From Bacteroidales bacterium UBA4360 (GTDB lineage: Bacteria > Bacteroidota > Bacteroidia > Bacteroidales > UBA932), in contig DGSO01000032.1 in the NCBI GenBank assembly GCA_002393945.1, positions 40,753 through 104,752 of the forward strand: a stretch of DNA of 64,000 nucleotides, in the 5' to 3' direction. Position numbers and translations under genes: made by a program. This document shows positions 33,195 through 41,574 of this stretch, piece after piece. A model generated the notes under the pieces. It had not been told where the DNA came from and did no database searches. It saw nothing but the letters and a program-made list of their open reading frames with translations. How positions within the stretch are numbered: the stretch's first letter is position 1; each line of letters starts with the position of its first letter.

Positions 33195-36176
33195 ATGAAA
33201 CGAATCAGACTGATACTGATTTCTGTTCTGGCGTTCGCGGGAATCCTGTCCATGAATGCCCAGAATATAACAGTTTCAGGTGTGGTGTTGGATCAGGTGG
33301 GAGACCCCATCCCCGGTGTGGCTGTTTTCGTGTCGGGAACCACAGTGGGCACCATGACCGGTGCCGACGGAGAATTCTCCTTCAAGGTTCCTGCTGCAAC
33401 GAAGACGCTCAAGGCATCTTGCGTAGGTTTCGAAGATGCAGAGGTCCCCGTCCAGAAAGGTAAAATCGTAATAACCTTGGCCGACGCCGTCACCTTCCTC
33501 GAGGAGGCAGTGGCAATCGGCTACGGTTCACCGAAAAAGGTTGAATCCCTTGTGGGTTCCGTATCCACCGTCAACTCCCAGACCATCAAGAATGCGCCGT
33601 CATCATCGGCACTGGACATGCTTCAGGGACAGGTGGCAGGTCTTGCGGTTCTCACTTCCGGCGGTGTTGCCGGAGATAATTCCGTTACCATGACCCTTCA
33701 CGGTATCGGCTCGCTTACCTCCAGCTCACAGCCGCTGTACATAGTGGACGGTGTGCCTTCAAGCGCACGTACCATCATGGCCCTGAACCCCAACGACATC
33801 GAGTCCATCTCCATCTTGAAGGATGCATCGGCAACCTCCATCTACGGTTCCCGAGCCGCCAACGGCGTTGTGCATATCATCACCAAGACGGGCTCGTACA
33901 ACAACGACGCAACTGTCACCGTCCGCTCCCAGTGGGGTATCTCGACGGTTACGGACAAGTCCCTGTACGAGAACATGATGTCCAGCAGCGAACTTGCCAA
34001 CTTCTGGAACATTTCCGGTATCCATTCAGCCCAGTACGTGAAGGAAACCTTCTATGACAAGGGCTACAATGCCGATACCAAATGGTACAATTACGTTCAG
34101 CAGTTCAACAATCCCCAGTACCAGAACGATATCTCCGTGGAAGGCGGCGGACAGAGGGTGGCCTACATGATAGGTGCATCACAGTTCCATCAGAGGGGTA
34201 ATGCCATCGGCAACGTTTACGACCGTTATACCCTCCGTTCCAACATCCAGGGCCGTCCCAAGGACTGGCTCAAGGTAGGCATGAACACCAGCGTGTCCTA
34301 TGACAAGAATGTCCAGAACCCCAACTGGTCAAATTCATCCAACAACAGGAACTACACCTCCGGCGCCCTTTCCTATCTGGCCCTCCCGTTCTATCCTGCG
34401 ATAGATCCTGAAACCGGAAAGGAATACGAGAACGAGTACCCTGGCGGCATGATCAACCACCATACCTACATGGCAAACAGGGTGAGCCCCACGGAACGCC
34501 TCAGCCTCAACGGTGCGCTCTTCGCCACCATTGACTTCACCAGAAACCTCCGTTTCAGCTCACGTGCCGGTGTGGACGGTTATGTGTCCCGTAGTGTCCA
34601 GTACATCAATCCGGACTACTACCTTGCCAACGGCAGCGGCTGGAGGTACAGAAGCGCAGGATTCAACTACTCGTCATCCCTCACGAACACTCTCGAGTAT
34701 AACTTCGGCTTCGGAGAGAACCACAAGTTCACAGCCCTCCTCGGCCACGAGGAAATCTACAATGACTATGACGCCTTCGACGCCTATGCCGAAGACATCA
34801 CCAACCCTAACATCATCCAGCTCGACCAGGGTAATCCGGAAAGGAACGAAGTGAGCGAGTCGCAGAGCAGAAGCGCGTTCCGCTCGTTCTTCGGCCATGT
34901 GGACTACACCATGTTCGAGAAGTATATCTTCGACTTCTCGCTGCGTTACGATGCATCTTCCAGGTTCGGCGCCAACAACCGCTGGGCACCGTTCTGGAGC
35001 GCCGGTATGCTGTGGAAGCTCAAGAAAGAGGATTTCCTCAAGAACATCGTCTGGGTGAACGACCTCAACTTCAAGGTGAGCTACGGTACGCAGGGCAATG
35101 CCGCTATCGGCAACTATGTGCGCCTTGGCCTTGTGGGCAGCGGCAGCACCTACAACGGCCAGTCCTCCCTCTATTTCAGCCAGCCCGCAAGTCCTGACCT
35201 GAAATGGGAGCAGCAGGCCCTCCTTACCATTGCCTTCACCGGCAAGGTCCTGGATCGCTTCGACTTTGACATCGAGTGGTACAACAGAAAGACCACCGAC
35301 ATGCTCATGGACGTTCCCATCGTTTCCACAGTGGGCTTTGCCTCCCAGACCAGGAACGTGGGCGCCCTCCTGAACAGGGGCCTTGACATCACCCTCGGTG
35401 CCGATCTTTACCGCAGCCGCGAAGCCTTCCTGAGGTTCCAGACCACCTTCAACTACAATGCAGAGAAGGTCCTTGAACTCTTCGACGGCCGTGAACGCTG
35501 GGAAATCGCAAATACCGGCGTAGCCTTCGTGGTGGGTCATCCCGTGATGTATTACTACCCCATTTACGCAGGCGTAGACCGTGAAACCGGACGTCCCACC
35601 TGGTACAAGGCAGGAGAGAACATCGACGTCAGGACCGCCGATGAAATTACCGACGAGTTCGACGAGGTTGCCCTTACCCAGAATACCGGCCTCAGGCGTC
35701 ACGCCCCCGTTTACGGCGGCTTCAGCCTCCAGGGCGGCTGGAAGGGACTCAGCTTCGTTGCAGACTTCTCCTACGTCCTTGGAAAGTACATGACCAACAA
35801 CGACGCATACTTCTATGCAAACCCCAACCAGTTCACTTCCGACAACCAGCACAAGGGCATTTCCGACTTCTGGACGGAGACCAACAAGGATGCTGAGTGG
35901 CCGGACTGGCGCCAGGGTGTGCAGATGCAGTTCGATACCCACCTTCTTGAGGACGCCTCTTTCCTGAGGCTCAAGAACCTGCAGGTCGGCTACTCCATTC
36001 CCATGGGCGATGGCATGAAGCGTATCTTCAGGGACCTCAAGATCACTTTCACGGGACGTAACCTGCTTACGTTCACAAGGTACTCCGGCATAGACCCCGA
36101 GAACGACACCAACGTGTCCCTTGGTCTGCCCGCAAACTCCAAGCAGTACCTCTTTGGTCTGGAATTAACCTTCTAA
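33195..36176 (+). CDS. susC: SusC/RagA-family TonB-linked outer-membrane transporter
   Basis: 993 residues. Signal peptide (cut after MNAQ), a carboxypeptidase-regulatory-like domain (VSGVVLDQVGDPIPGVAVFV), the plug with the SusC signature LYIVDGVPSS and IESISILKDASATSIYGSRAANGV, then the 22-strand barrel ending in an aromatic (LFGLELTF). It imports oligomeric substrates through the outer membrane, driven by TonB. Next-door SusD acts as the lid. RagA-type members import peptides, which would fit the subtilisin encoded in the same operon. Confidence 0.96.
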   Translation: MKRIRLILISVLAFAGILSMNAQNITVSGVVLDQVGDPIPGVAVFVSGTTVGTMTGADGEFSFKVPAATKTLKASCVGFEDAEVPVQKGKIVITLADAVTFLEEAVAIGYGSPKKVESLVGSVSTVNSQTIKNAPSSSALDMLQGQVAGLAVLTSGGVAGDNSVTMTLHGIGSLTSSSQPLYIVDGVPSSARTIMALNPNDIESISILKDASATSIYGSRAANGVVHIITKTGSYNNDATVTVRSQWGISTVTDKSLYENMMSSSELANFWNISGIHSAQYVKETFYDKGYNADTKWYNYVQQFNNPQYQNDISVEGGGQRVAYMIGASQFHQRGNAIGNVYDRYTLRSNIQGRPKDWLKVGMNTSVSYDKNVQNPNWSNSSNNRNYTSGALSYLALPFYPAIDPETGKEYENEYPGGMINHHTYMANRVSPTERLSLNGALFATIDFTRNLRFSSRAGVDGYVSRSVQYINPDYYLANGSGWRYRSAGFNYSSSLTNTLEYNFGFGENHKFTALLGHEEIYNDYDAFDAYAEDITNPNIIQLDQGNPERNEVSESQSRSAFRSFFGHVDYTMFEKYIFDFSLRYDASSRFGANNRWAPFWSAGMLWKLKKEDFLKNIVWVNDLNFKVSYGTQGNAAIGNYVRLGLVGSGSTYNGQSSLYFSQPASPDLKWEQQALLTIAFTGKVLDRFDFDIEWYNRKTTDMLMDVPIVSTVGFASQTRNVGALLNRGLDITLGADLYRSREAFLRFQTTFNYNAEKVLELFDGRERWEIANTGVAFVVGHPVMYYYPIYAGVDRETGRPTWYKAGENIDVRTADEITDEFDEVALTQNTGLRRHAPVYGGFSLQGGWKGLSFVADFSYVLGKYMTNNDAYFYANPNQFTSDNQHKGISDFWTETNKDAEWPDWRQGVQMQFDTHLLEDASFLRLKNLQVGYSIPMGDGMKRIFRDLKITFTGRNLLTFTRYSGIDPENDTNVSLGLPANSKQYLFGLELTF

Positions 36177-36189
36177 AGAGAGACGAGCC

Positions 36190-37707
36190 ATGAAAAATAC
36201 ATTCAAATATATATTTGCAGCAGTTTCTTCCGCCCTTCTTCTGGCCTCCTGCAACCTGGAGCAGCTTCCGACAAGCGCCGTGGAGTATAAGGAGGGTTCC
36301 AGATTCATCGCTACTGCCAATGACCTTGCCTCCTACGAGGCCGGCATCATGCTGGACTTCCGTGCCATCCACGGCGGCAGCTTCGCCGTCATGGAGGACG
36401 TGATGATGGACGGTTTCAACGCCGTCGCAGGCTTCGGCAACAACTACGGCAGCGTCCACCGCACGGACGACAGCTATACCGCAGGTGACACTTACATCGA
36501 GTCATACTGGAACAATCACTATTATGTGATCAAGGACTACAACGTCCTCATCGATGCGCTGAATGAAGAGATCAACATCCCCGAGGGATACGAGGCCGAC
36601 GCCCGCGTCATCCAGGGTGAGGCATATCTCTTCCGTGCCGATGCCTACCTGAACCTCATCCGTCACTTCGCAAAGAACTACAATCCGGACCTTGACGATC
36701 CCCGCGGCGTTCCGCTGGTCCTTCACTATGACCTTTACGCCCGCCCGGCCCGTGCAAGCGTGCACGAAGTATACACCCAGATCAAGAACGACCTGGATTC
36801 CGCAGCCGTAAGGCTCAAGAACGTACGCGGAGAAATCGCCGCCCAGTATCCTACCATAGATGCGGTGAATGCCATGTATGCAAGGTACTACCTGGACATC
36901 CAGGATTACGACAATGCAGCCAAAAGTGCCGATTCAGTGATCTCTACGGGCGTTTATACCCTCGCTTCAACTTCCCAGGCCATGCGGGACGAGTATCGTA
37001 ACGACAGCGGTACCGAGCCCATCATGCAGATGTACGGAAGCCTGAGCGAAATGCCCTCTTCGATTACGGCATATACCGGAATGACATCCACCCAGGAGCA
37101 CGGCGTGGCTTCTTCCCCGATGTTCATCCCTTCGAAGAAGCTTGTTGACTCCTATGGTGAAGGAGACCTCCGCAAGGCTGCCTGGTTCGCCACCTCGGAC
37201 TTCTGGTCCAGGGTGAACGGCTCCTTCTACAGAGGCAATTTCGCCACGTTCACCAAGTTCCTCGGCAATCCCGCCCTCTACACCAACGGCATCCCCAACG
37301 GAGCCCAGATGTGCAAGCCCTACAAGATTTCTGAACTGTATCTTATTAAGGCCGAGGCTCTTGCCGCACAGAACAAGATTTCATTGGCAAAAGAGGCTCT
37401 GAATGCGCTGCAGACGGCCCGCAAGGCAACTGTAACCAACGGCCGCATGGAAAGCATCCAGAAGGAATGGTTCCGCGAGACCGCCGGCGAAGGCATGCGT
37501 TTCGTATGCCTCAAGAGGTGGGAGGAAGGCTTCTCCGGCCGTGAGGGCCAGCCCGGCGCCGTGGCTGTCAACGCCATCGAGACCGGCACCTTCTATGACC
37601 AGCGTTCCATTGCCGACAATGACTATCACATGGTATGGCCCATTCCTTCCAATCAGATCAAGCTCAACGACAATCTGATTCAGAATGACGTTTACGGTAA
37701 CAATTAA
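36190..37707 (+). CDS. susD: SusD/RagB-family outer-membrane lipoprotein
   Basis: 505 residues with a lipobox (LLLASC). SusD features: ESYWNNHYYVIKDYNVLIDAL (the TPR start), RADAYLNLIRHFAKNY, an ISELYLIKAEALA helix, and the C-terminal VWPIPSNQIKLNDNLIQN. It forms the substrate-binding lid over SusC. Thirteen bases after susC, and certainly co-transcribed. Confidence 0.95.
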   Translation: MKNTFKYIFAAVSSALLLASCNLEQLPTSAVEYKEGSRFIATANDLASYEAGIMLDFRAIHGGSFAVMEDVMMDGFNAVAGFGNNYGSVHRTDDSYTAGDTYIESYWNNHYYVIKDYNVLIDALNEEINIPEGYEADARVIQGEAYLFRADAYLNLIRHFAKNYNPDLDDPRGVPLVLHYDLYARPARASVHEVYTQIKNDLDSAAVRLKNVRGEIAAQYPTIDAVNAMYARYYLDIQDYDNAAKSADSVISTGVYTLASTSQAMRDEYRNDSGTEPIMQMYGSLSEMPSSITAYTGMTSTQEHGVASSPMFIPSKKLVDSYGEGDLRKAAWFATSDFWSRVNGSFYRGNFATFTKFLGNPALYTNGIPNGAQMCKPYKISELYLIKAEALAAQNKISLAKEALNALQTARKATVTNGRMESIQKEWFRETAGEGMRFVCLKRWEEGFSGREGQPGAVAVNAIETGTFYDQRSIADNDYHMVWPIPSNQIKLNDNLIQNDVYGNN

Positions 37708-37719
37708 TACAGACAAGCC

Positions 37720-38613
37720 ATGAAGAAAATAGTTTATACCATATCTGCACTTCTCGTCCTGGCTTCCTGCAGCCGCCTGGCAGAATACACCGAGATCCCC
37801 TTCGTGTATTTCTCCTCTCCGGCCGTGTCTGTCTATGAGGATGCCGGCGAAATAGAGATTCCGATCAACGTCTCATCTTCCGATGTGGCCTTCTCCCTCA
37901 CTTTCGAAACGCTTGACGGAGAAAAGACCGACGCCACCACCGGCCAGGTGGTCCCCAACGGAAAGAGCGGAGTAGACTACTCCGTGGTGGACAACGAAGC
38001 GGCGATTATCCGCTTCAATGAAGGAGAGAGCGTCAAGAGCGTCAAGGTGAAGATAACCGATTTCCCCGGGGTGCTCACCGGAAACAAGAATTTCTCCATT
38101 CATATCCTCAATGCCGGTTCCATGGTGGCCGTGGGCGGATTCTCCACCTGCAAGGTGACCATCATCGACAATGACCACCCTCTGAAGTCCATCTTCGGTG
38201 AATATACGGCAACCGATGCCGATGGCAATTCCTGGACCGTAACCCTCGCGGAAGACCCCAACAGCTATAATCAGGTGTTCTTCGACGGTATAGTCCCCAC
38301 TTTTGCCGGAAGCTATGTCGGTCAGGGCAAGCGCCATTATGTGGTGGCCCCCGTATCCGACGATCTTTCCACCATCACCATACCGCTTGGATACACCCTT
38401 GCAGACCAGTTCAACGGCCATTTCATTCAGATCTATGGATATGAATACCCGAATAGCATTTACGTTTCCGGCACCTTGTCTTTCAACAAGACAGAAGACG
38501 GCTACAAGCTTAGTGGGAACCGCGGTTTTGCCGCCATCTATGAGAATGATGGTTATTACCTTGCCGCCAGTGATGCAACGGCATCGGCCCCTATTACTCT
38601 CGTGAAGAAATAA
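37720..38613 (+). CDS. Calx-beta-like lipoprotein of the SusCD operon
   Basis: 297 residues; lipobox VLASC. Residues about 25-150 form a Calx-beta-like sandwich (VSVYEDAGEIEIPINVSS, GVDYSVVDNEAAIIRFNEGE, CKVTIIDND). The C-terminal part (SIFGEYTATDADGNSWTV ...) is a second beta module repeated in the larger next protein. Lipoproteins in this position (SusE/SusF-like) usually bind the imported substrate at the cell surface. Starts 12 bases after susD. Confidence 0.8.
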   Translation: MKKIVYTISALLVLASCSRLAEYTEIPFVYFSSPAVSVYEDAGEIEIPINVSSSDVAFSLTFETLDGEKTDATTGQVVPNGKSGVDYSVVDNEAAIIRFNEGESVKSVKVKITDFPGVLTGNKNFSIHILNAGSMVAVGGFSTCKVTIIDNDHPLKSIFGEYTATDADGNSWTVTLAEDPNSYNQVFFDGIVPTFAGSYVGQGKRHYVVAPVSDDLSTITIPLGYTLADQFNGHFIQIYGYEYPNSIYVSGTLSFNKTEDGYKLSGNRGFAAIYENDGYYLAASDATASAPITLVKK

Positions 38614-38635
38614 ACACTCAAAAACAATAAGCCCT

Positions 38636-40885
38636 ATGAAAGCAAACATTTGGAAAATTGGTGCGGCACTTGCAGCCTTCGCTGCTATCTTCGCCGGTTG
38701 TTCACCCACCACCAAGACCACTACTCCCACAGTGGTAATCTCCGCTTTATCAGGGACTTTCGACGGAAACGGCAGCGCTTCCGTCGTTCTGACCCTGTCC
38801 TCCAAGGCTTCTGAAGATGTTGTGGTCAGCCTCGCAGCATCCGGAGACTACGCATCCGAACTTACATTTGACAAGCAGGTTACAATCTCGGCCGGAAACA
38901 ACAAGCAGGTCGTCCCCGTTACCCTTAACATGGGCGCTGTAAAGAGCGCCGGTTCTGCTGTCATCACCATCCAGTCGGCCTCCGGTGCAACCGTGGGCTC
39001 TCCCAAGGAAGCCACTCTTACCATTGTTGCCCCCGAGGTGCCCACCATCAACATCGCCTCCGCCGACGAGTCCTTCTCCGAGCAGGGTGCTGCAAAGATT
39101 TCCCTGTCCCTTAGCAGGGCCCTTGCCGAGGACATCACCGTCAAGCTTGCCCTCCAGGAAGAGGTTGAAGACGCAGTTACCATCCCTGCCGATGCCGTGA
39201 CCTTTGACAGCGAAGTGGTCATCAAGGCCGGCGAAGTTTCCAAGGACGTGGCCCTTGCCCTGAACATGTCCGTCCTCGTGCCCGGTGAGAACGCTCTCAT
39301 CATCTACATCCAGGAGGTCTCCGGCGGCGTCACCATCGGCAAGAAGGCCGATGCCTATATCAGTAACAGCATCACTATTACTCCCACTCGAATGGATGAT
39401 TGGAAGATTGAGTATACCGGAAACGGTGACTACGAAGGCAGCCCCTGCTCCTATATCAAGACTTCCGGCATTGCTGACGGTGAAAACTACTACATTCGTA
39501 TCTTCGAAGCAGGCGTGCTGAAAGAGAATTTCGAAACCCTCGACGAAGTTGTCATGTACTTCGAGTCCTATATCCGTCCTCTGATAGGGACAGACAACGC
39601 TCCTTATTTCGAGACGGGAAGCCAGGATGCACTTCCTTACAATGTGTTCTCCCCTTATATTTACGAGGTGGTTCTCCTTGGCTGCGATGAAAAGGGTTAT
39701 CTCAATGGCAAGTATTCCTACGGCTCCTTTGAGGTAGAGGCTTCTGCCGAGGCCGTCGAGGCATACAACAAGTGGCTGGGTTCCTGGAAAGTTGCCCGTG
39801 GCGGCAGCTATGATACCTGGGATATCATCGAGGGATATCCCGGAGGCTATTTCTACATCTTCGGCATAGACGGCGGAAGGGGCGATGTCGATAATTGCTA
39901 TGCCAAGGCTGAATATGATTACGAAAACGACGCCATCATCATCTATGGCCAGAGCAATCTTGACAGCTACGTTTATGACGGAAAGACTTACGAAATATCC
40001 TTGCTCGCCCTCGCCGGTGGCGGCAAACTTTATAGTACAACGTCAGCAGTGGCCAAGATTGTGAAGACCGATGATAACACCGCCGTTGTTCAGAGTCCCG
40101 GTTCCATTACAGGGTCGGACGGAAGTGAGTATCCTATCGAGGGAATGCTCTACTTCGGCGTGCCGGAAGGAGAGAACAATGGCTACGTATATGTGGATGA
40201 GTATTATTCATGGCCTGCAAACATGACAAGAGTCGTGGCGGATGAGACTAATGAGGCCTTCAACGCCTTCCTTGGTACATGGGGCGCAAAGAGGCATGAT
40301 ACTCCCTGGAATGCTGACACTCAGTCCTATATGGACAATGGTGAAGTCATAGACACAATAACAGTCTCTTCAGACATTGCCGGCGCCAGGTTTGTAATTG
40401 ACGGCCTCATGGATATGGGCCTGTCGGTTTATGCCGACTTTGACGCAGAAACTTCCACTCTGTCGCTTTACGAGCAGACATGCTATTCGGCGGATGATTT
40501 CAAGGTTAAGCTCTGTGGTTTGATACTCTATCAGGAGAAGGAATATCTCTGGGATGGCGGCAAGGTCATTCTTACTGCCAAGGTGGTTGACGGGAATATC
40601 GAACTGACACCCTCAGAGGCACATGCCAATTACGGAAACTTCGTTGGAATGAAGTTATTTGCCGCTAATAGTGACGGTACTTATGGCTCTTGGCATCAGA
40701 ATGGCTATGCCCTGCCTGCCACATGGACGCCGATTGAGGCAGAAGTTGATGAGCCTACTCCTTCGGCAGCCGTGCTGGGCAAGCCTTTTGCAAAGACAGA
40801 GGGCATCAGCTTCAAACCTGCAAAGGCTGTAAGCCAGAAGGACGCAAGCGGCCTGTTCCGCGAATATGAACGCGTCGCCAGGTAA
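38636..40885 (+). CDS. Large Calx-beta-like surface lipoprotein of the SusCD operon
   Basis: 749 residues; lipobox IFAGC. Two Calx-beta/BACON-like repeats lie at about 30-245 (TVVISALSGTFDGNGSASV and TINIASADESFSEQGAAKI), followed by two copies of a larger beta module, each with a conserved 'N..W.G.W...R' start (KWLGSWKVARGGSYDTWD and AFLGTWGAKRHDTPWNAD). The C-terminus is a short basic tail. Likely a surface-exposed binding protein of this uptake system. Its TAA overlaps the next ATG by one base. Confidence 0.78.
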   Translation: MKANIWKIGAALAAFAAIFAGCSPTTKTTTPTVVISALSGTFDGNGSASVVLTLSSKASEDVVVSLAASGDYASELTFDKQVTISAGNNKQVVPVTLNMGAVKSAGSAVITIQSASGATVGSPKEATLTIVAPEVPTINIASADESFSEQGAAKISLSLSRALAEDITVKLALQEEVEDAVTIPADAVTFDSEVVIKAGEVSKDVALALNMSVLVPGENALIIYIQEVSGGVTIGKKADAYISNSITITPTRMDDWKIEYTGNGDYEGSPCSYIKTSGIADGENYYIRIFEAGVLKENFETLDEVVMYFESYIRPLIGTDNAPYFETGSQDALPYNVFSPYIYEVVLLGCDEKGYLNGKYSYGSFEVEASAEAVEAYNKWLGSWKVARGGSYDTWDIIEGYPGGYFYIFGIDGGRGDVDNCYAKAEYDYENDAIIIYGQSNLDSYVYDGKTYEISLLALAGGGKLYSTTSAVAKIVKTDDNTAVVQSPGSITGSDGSEYPIEGMLYFGVPEGENNGYVYVDEYYSWPANMTRVVADETNEAFNAFLGTWGAKRHDTPWNADTQSYMDNGEVIDTITVSSDIAGARFVIDGLMDMGLSVYADFDAETSTLSLYEQTCYSADDFKVKLCGLILYQEKEYLWDGGKVILTAKVVDGNIELTPSEAHANYGNFVGMKLFAANSDGTYGSWHQNGYALPATWTPIEAEVDEPTPSAAVLGKPFAKTEGISFKPAKAVSQKDASGLFREYERVAR

Positions 40886-41574
40886 TGAACAAGTTGTTTA
40901 TAGTAGCCGCCGCTGCGCTGATTTCGGTAGCAGCGGCGGCTCAAAACTACGACTACCGTCCAAGGGAGACGTGGCCGTACATCAATGAGGATTTCGTCTC
41001 AGGCGTTGTAACCAACCATGGAGGCGAGCAGTCTGCTGAAGGCTATTTCAACGTTTCGGTGGTGGACGGCAAGCTTCACTTTGTCAAGGACGGCAAGATT
41101 ATGGCTGCCGACATGCTCCGCCTCCAGGCGGTGAGAATCGGCGACGGCGTGTTCGTGAACAGAATGGGACATCTCAAGCAGGTGGTGCATGAACTTACCG
41201 GCGGCAAGTTCCTCCTGAAGGAAGTGAGCGTGGACATGGACCAGCTCTCGAGGCAGGATATCGGCCTTGGAGTGAAGTCTGCCATTGCATCCACCCAGAA
41301 GGTGAACAACCTTGGAATAGCGGGGGCCTCCGGCGTCAGCATGGACCTCGATGCCGCCATTGCCGATGCAAAGAACGGCGTCGAACTCCCGCTCAAGACG
41401 AAATATACCTTCCTTCTGGGGGCTCAGGAGGTGGAAGCGTCGAAAAGTGCCTTCCTATCCCTTCCCGGCATTGACAAGGCCGCAGCGAAGGCCTTCCTCA
41501 AGAAAGAGAAAATCAAGTGGCACAAGACAGATTCCCTTGTCAAAGTGCTCGAATATATAGCTGAAAATCTATGA
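40885..41574 (+). CDS. Exported protein of unknown function in the SusCD-subtilisin operon
   Basis: 229 residues with a signal peptide (cut after AAAQ). A beta-rich N-terminal part (NEDFVSGVVTNHGG, YFNVSVVDGKLHFV, GGKFLLKEVSVDMDQL) precedes a helical C-terminus (DKAAAKAFLKKEKIKWHKTDSLVKVLEYI). I see no catalytic motif. It overlaps both neighbours by 1 and 4 bases, so its level is tied to that of the peptidase. It could be a chaperone, inhibitor or propeptide-like partner of the subtilisin, by position only. Confidence 0.7.
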   Translation: MNKLFIVAAAALISVAAAAQNYDYRPRETWPYINEDFVSGVVTNHGGEQSAEGYFNVSVVDGKLHFVKDGKIMAADMLRLQAVRIGDGVFVNRMGHLKQVVHELTGGKFLLKEVSVDMDQLSRQDIGLGVKSAIASTQKVNNLGIAGASGVSMDLDAAIADAKNGVELPLKTKYTFLLGAQEVEASKSAFLSLPGIDKAAAKAFLKKEKIKWHKTDSLVKVLEYIAENL

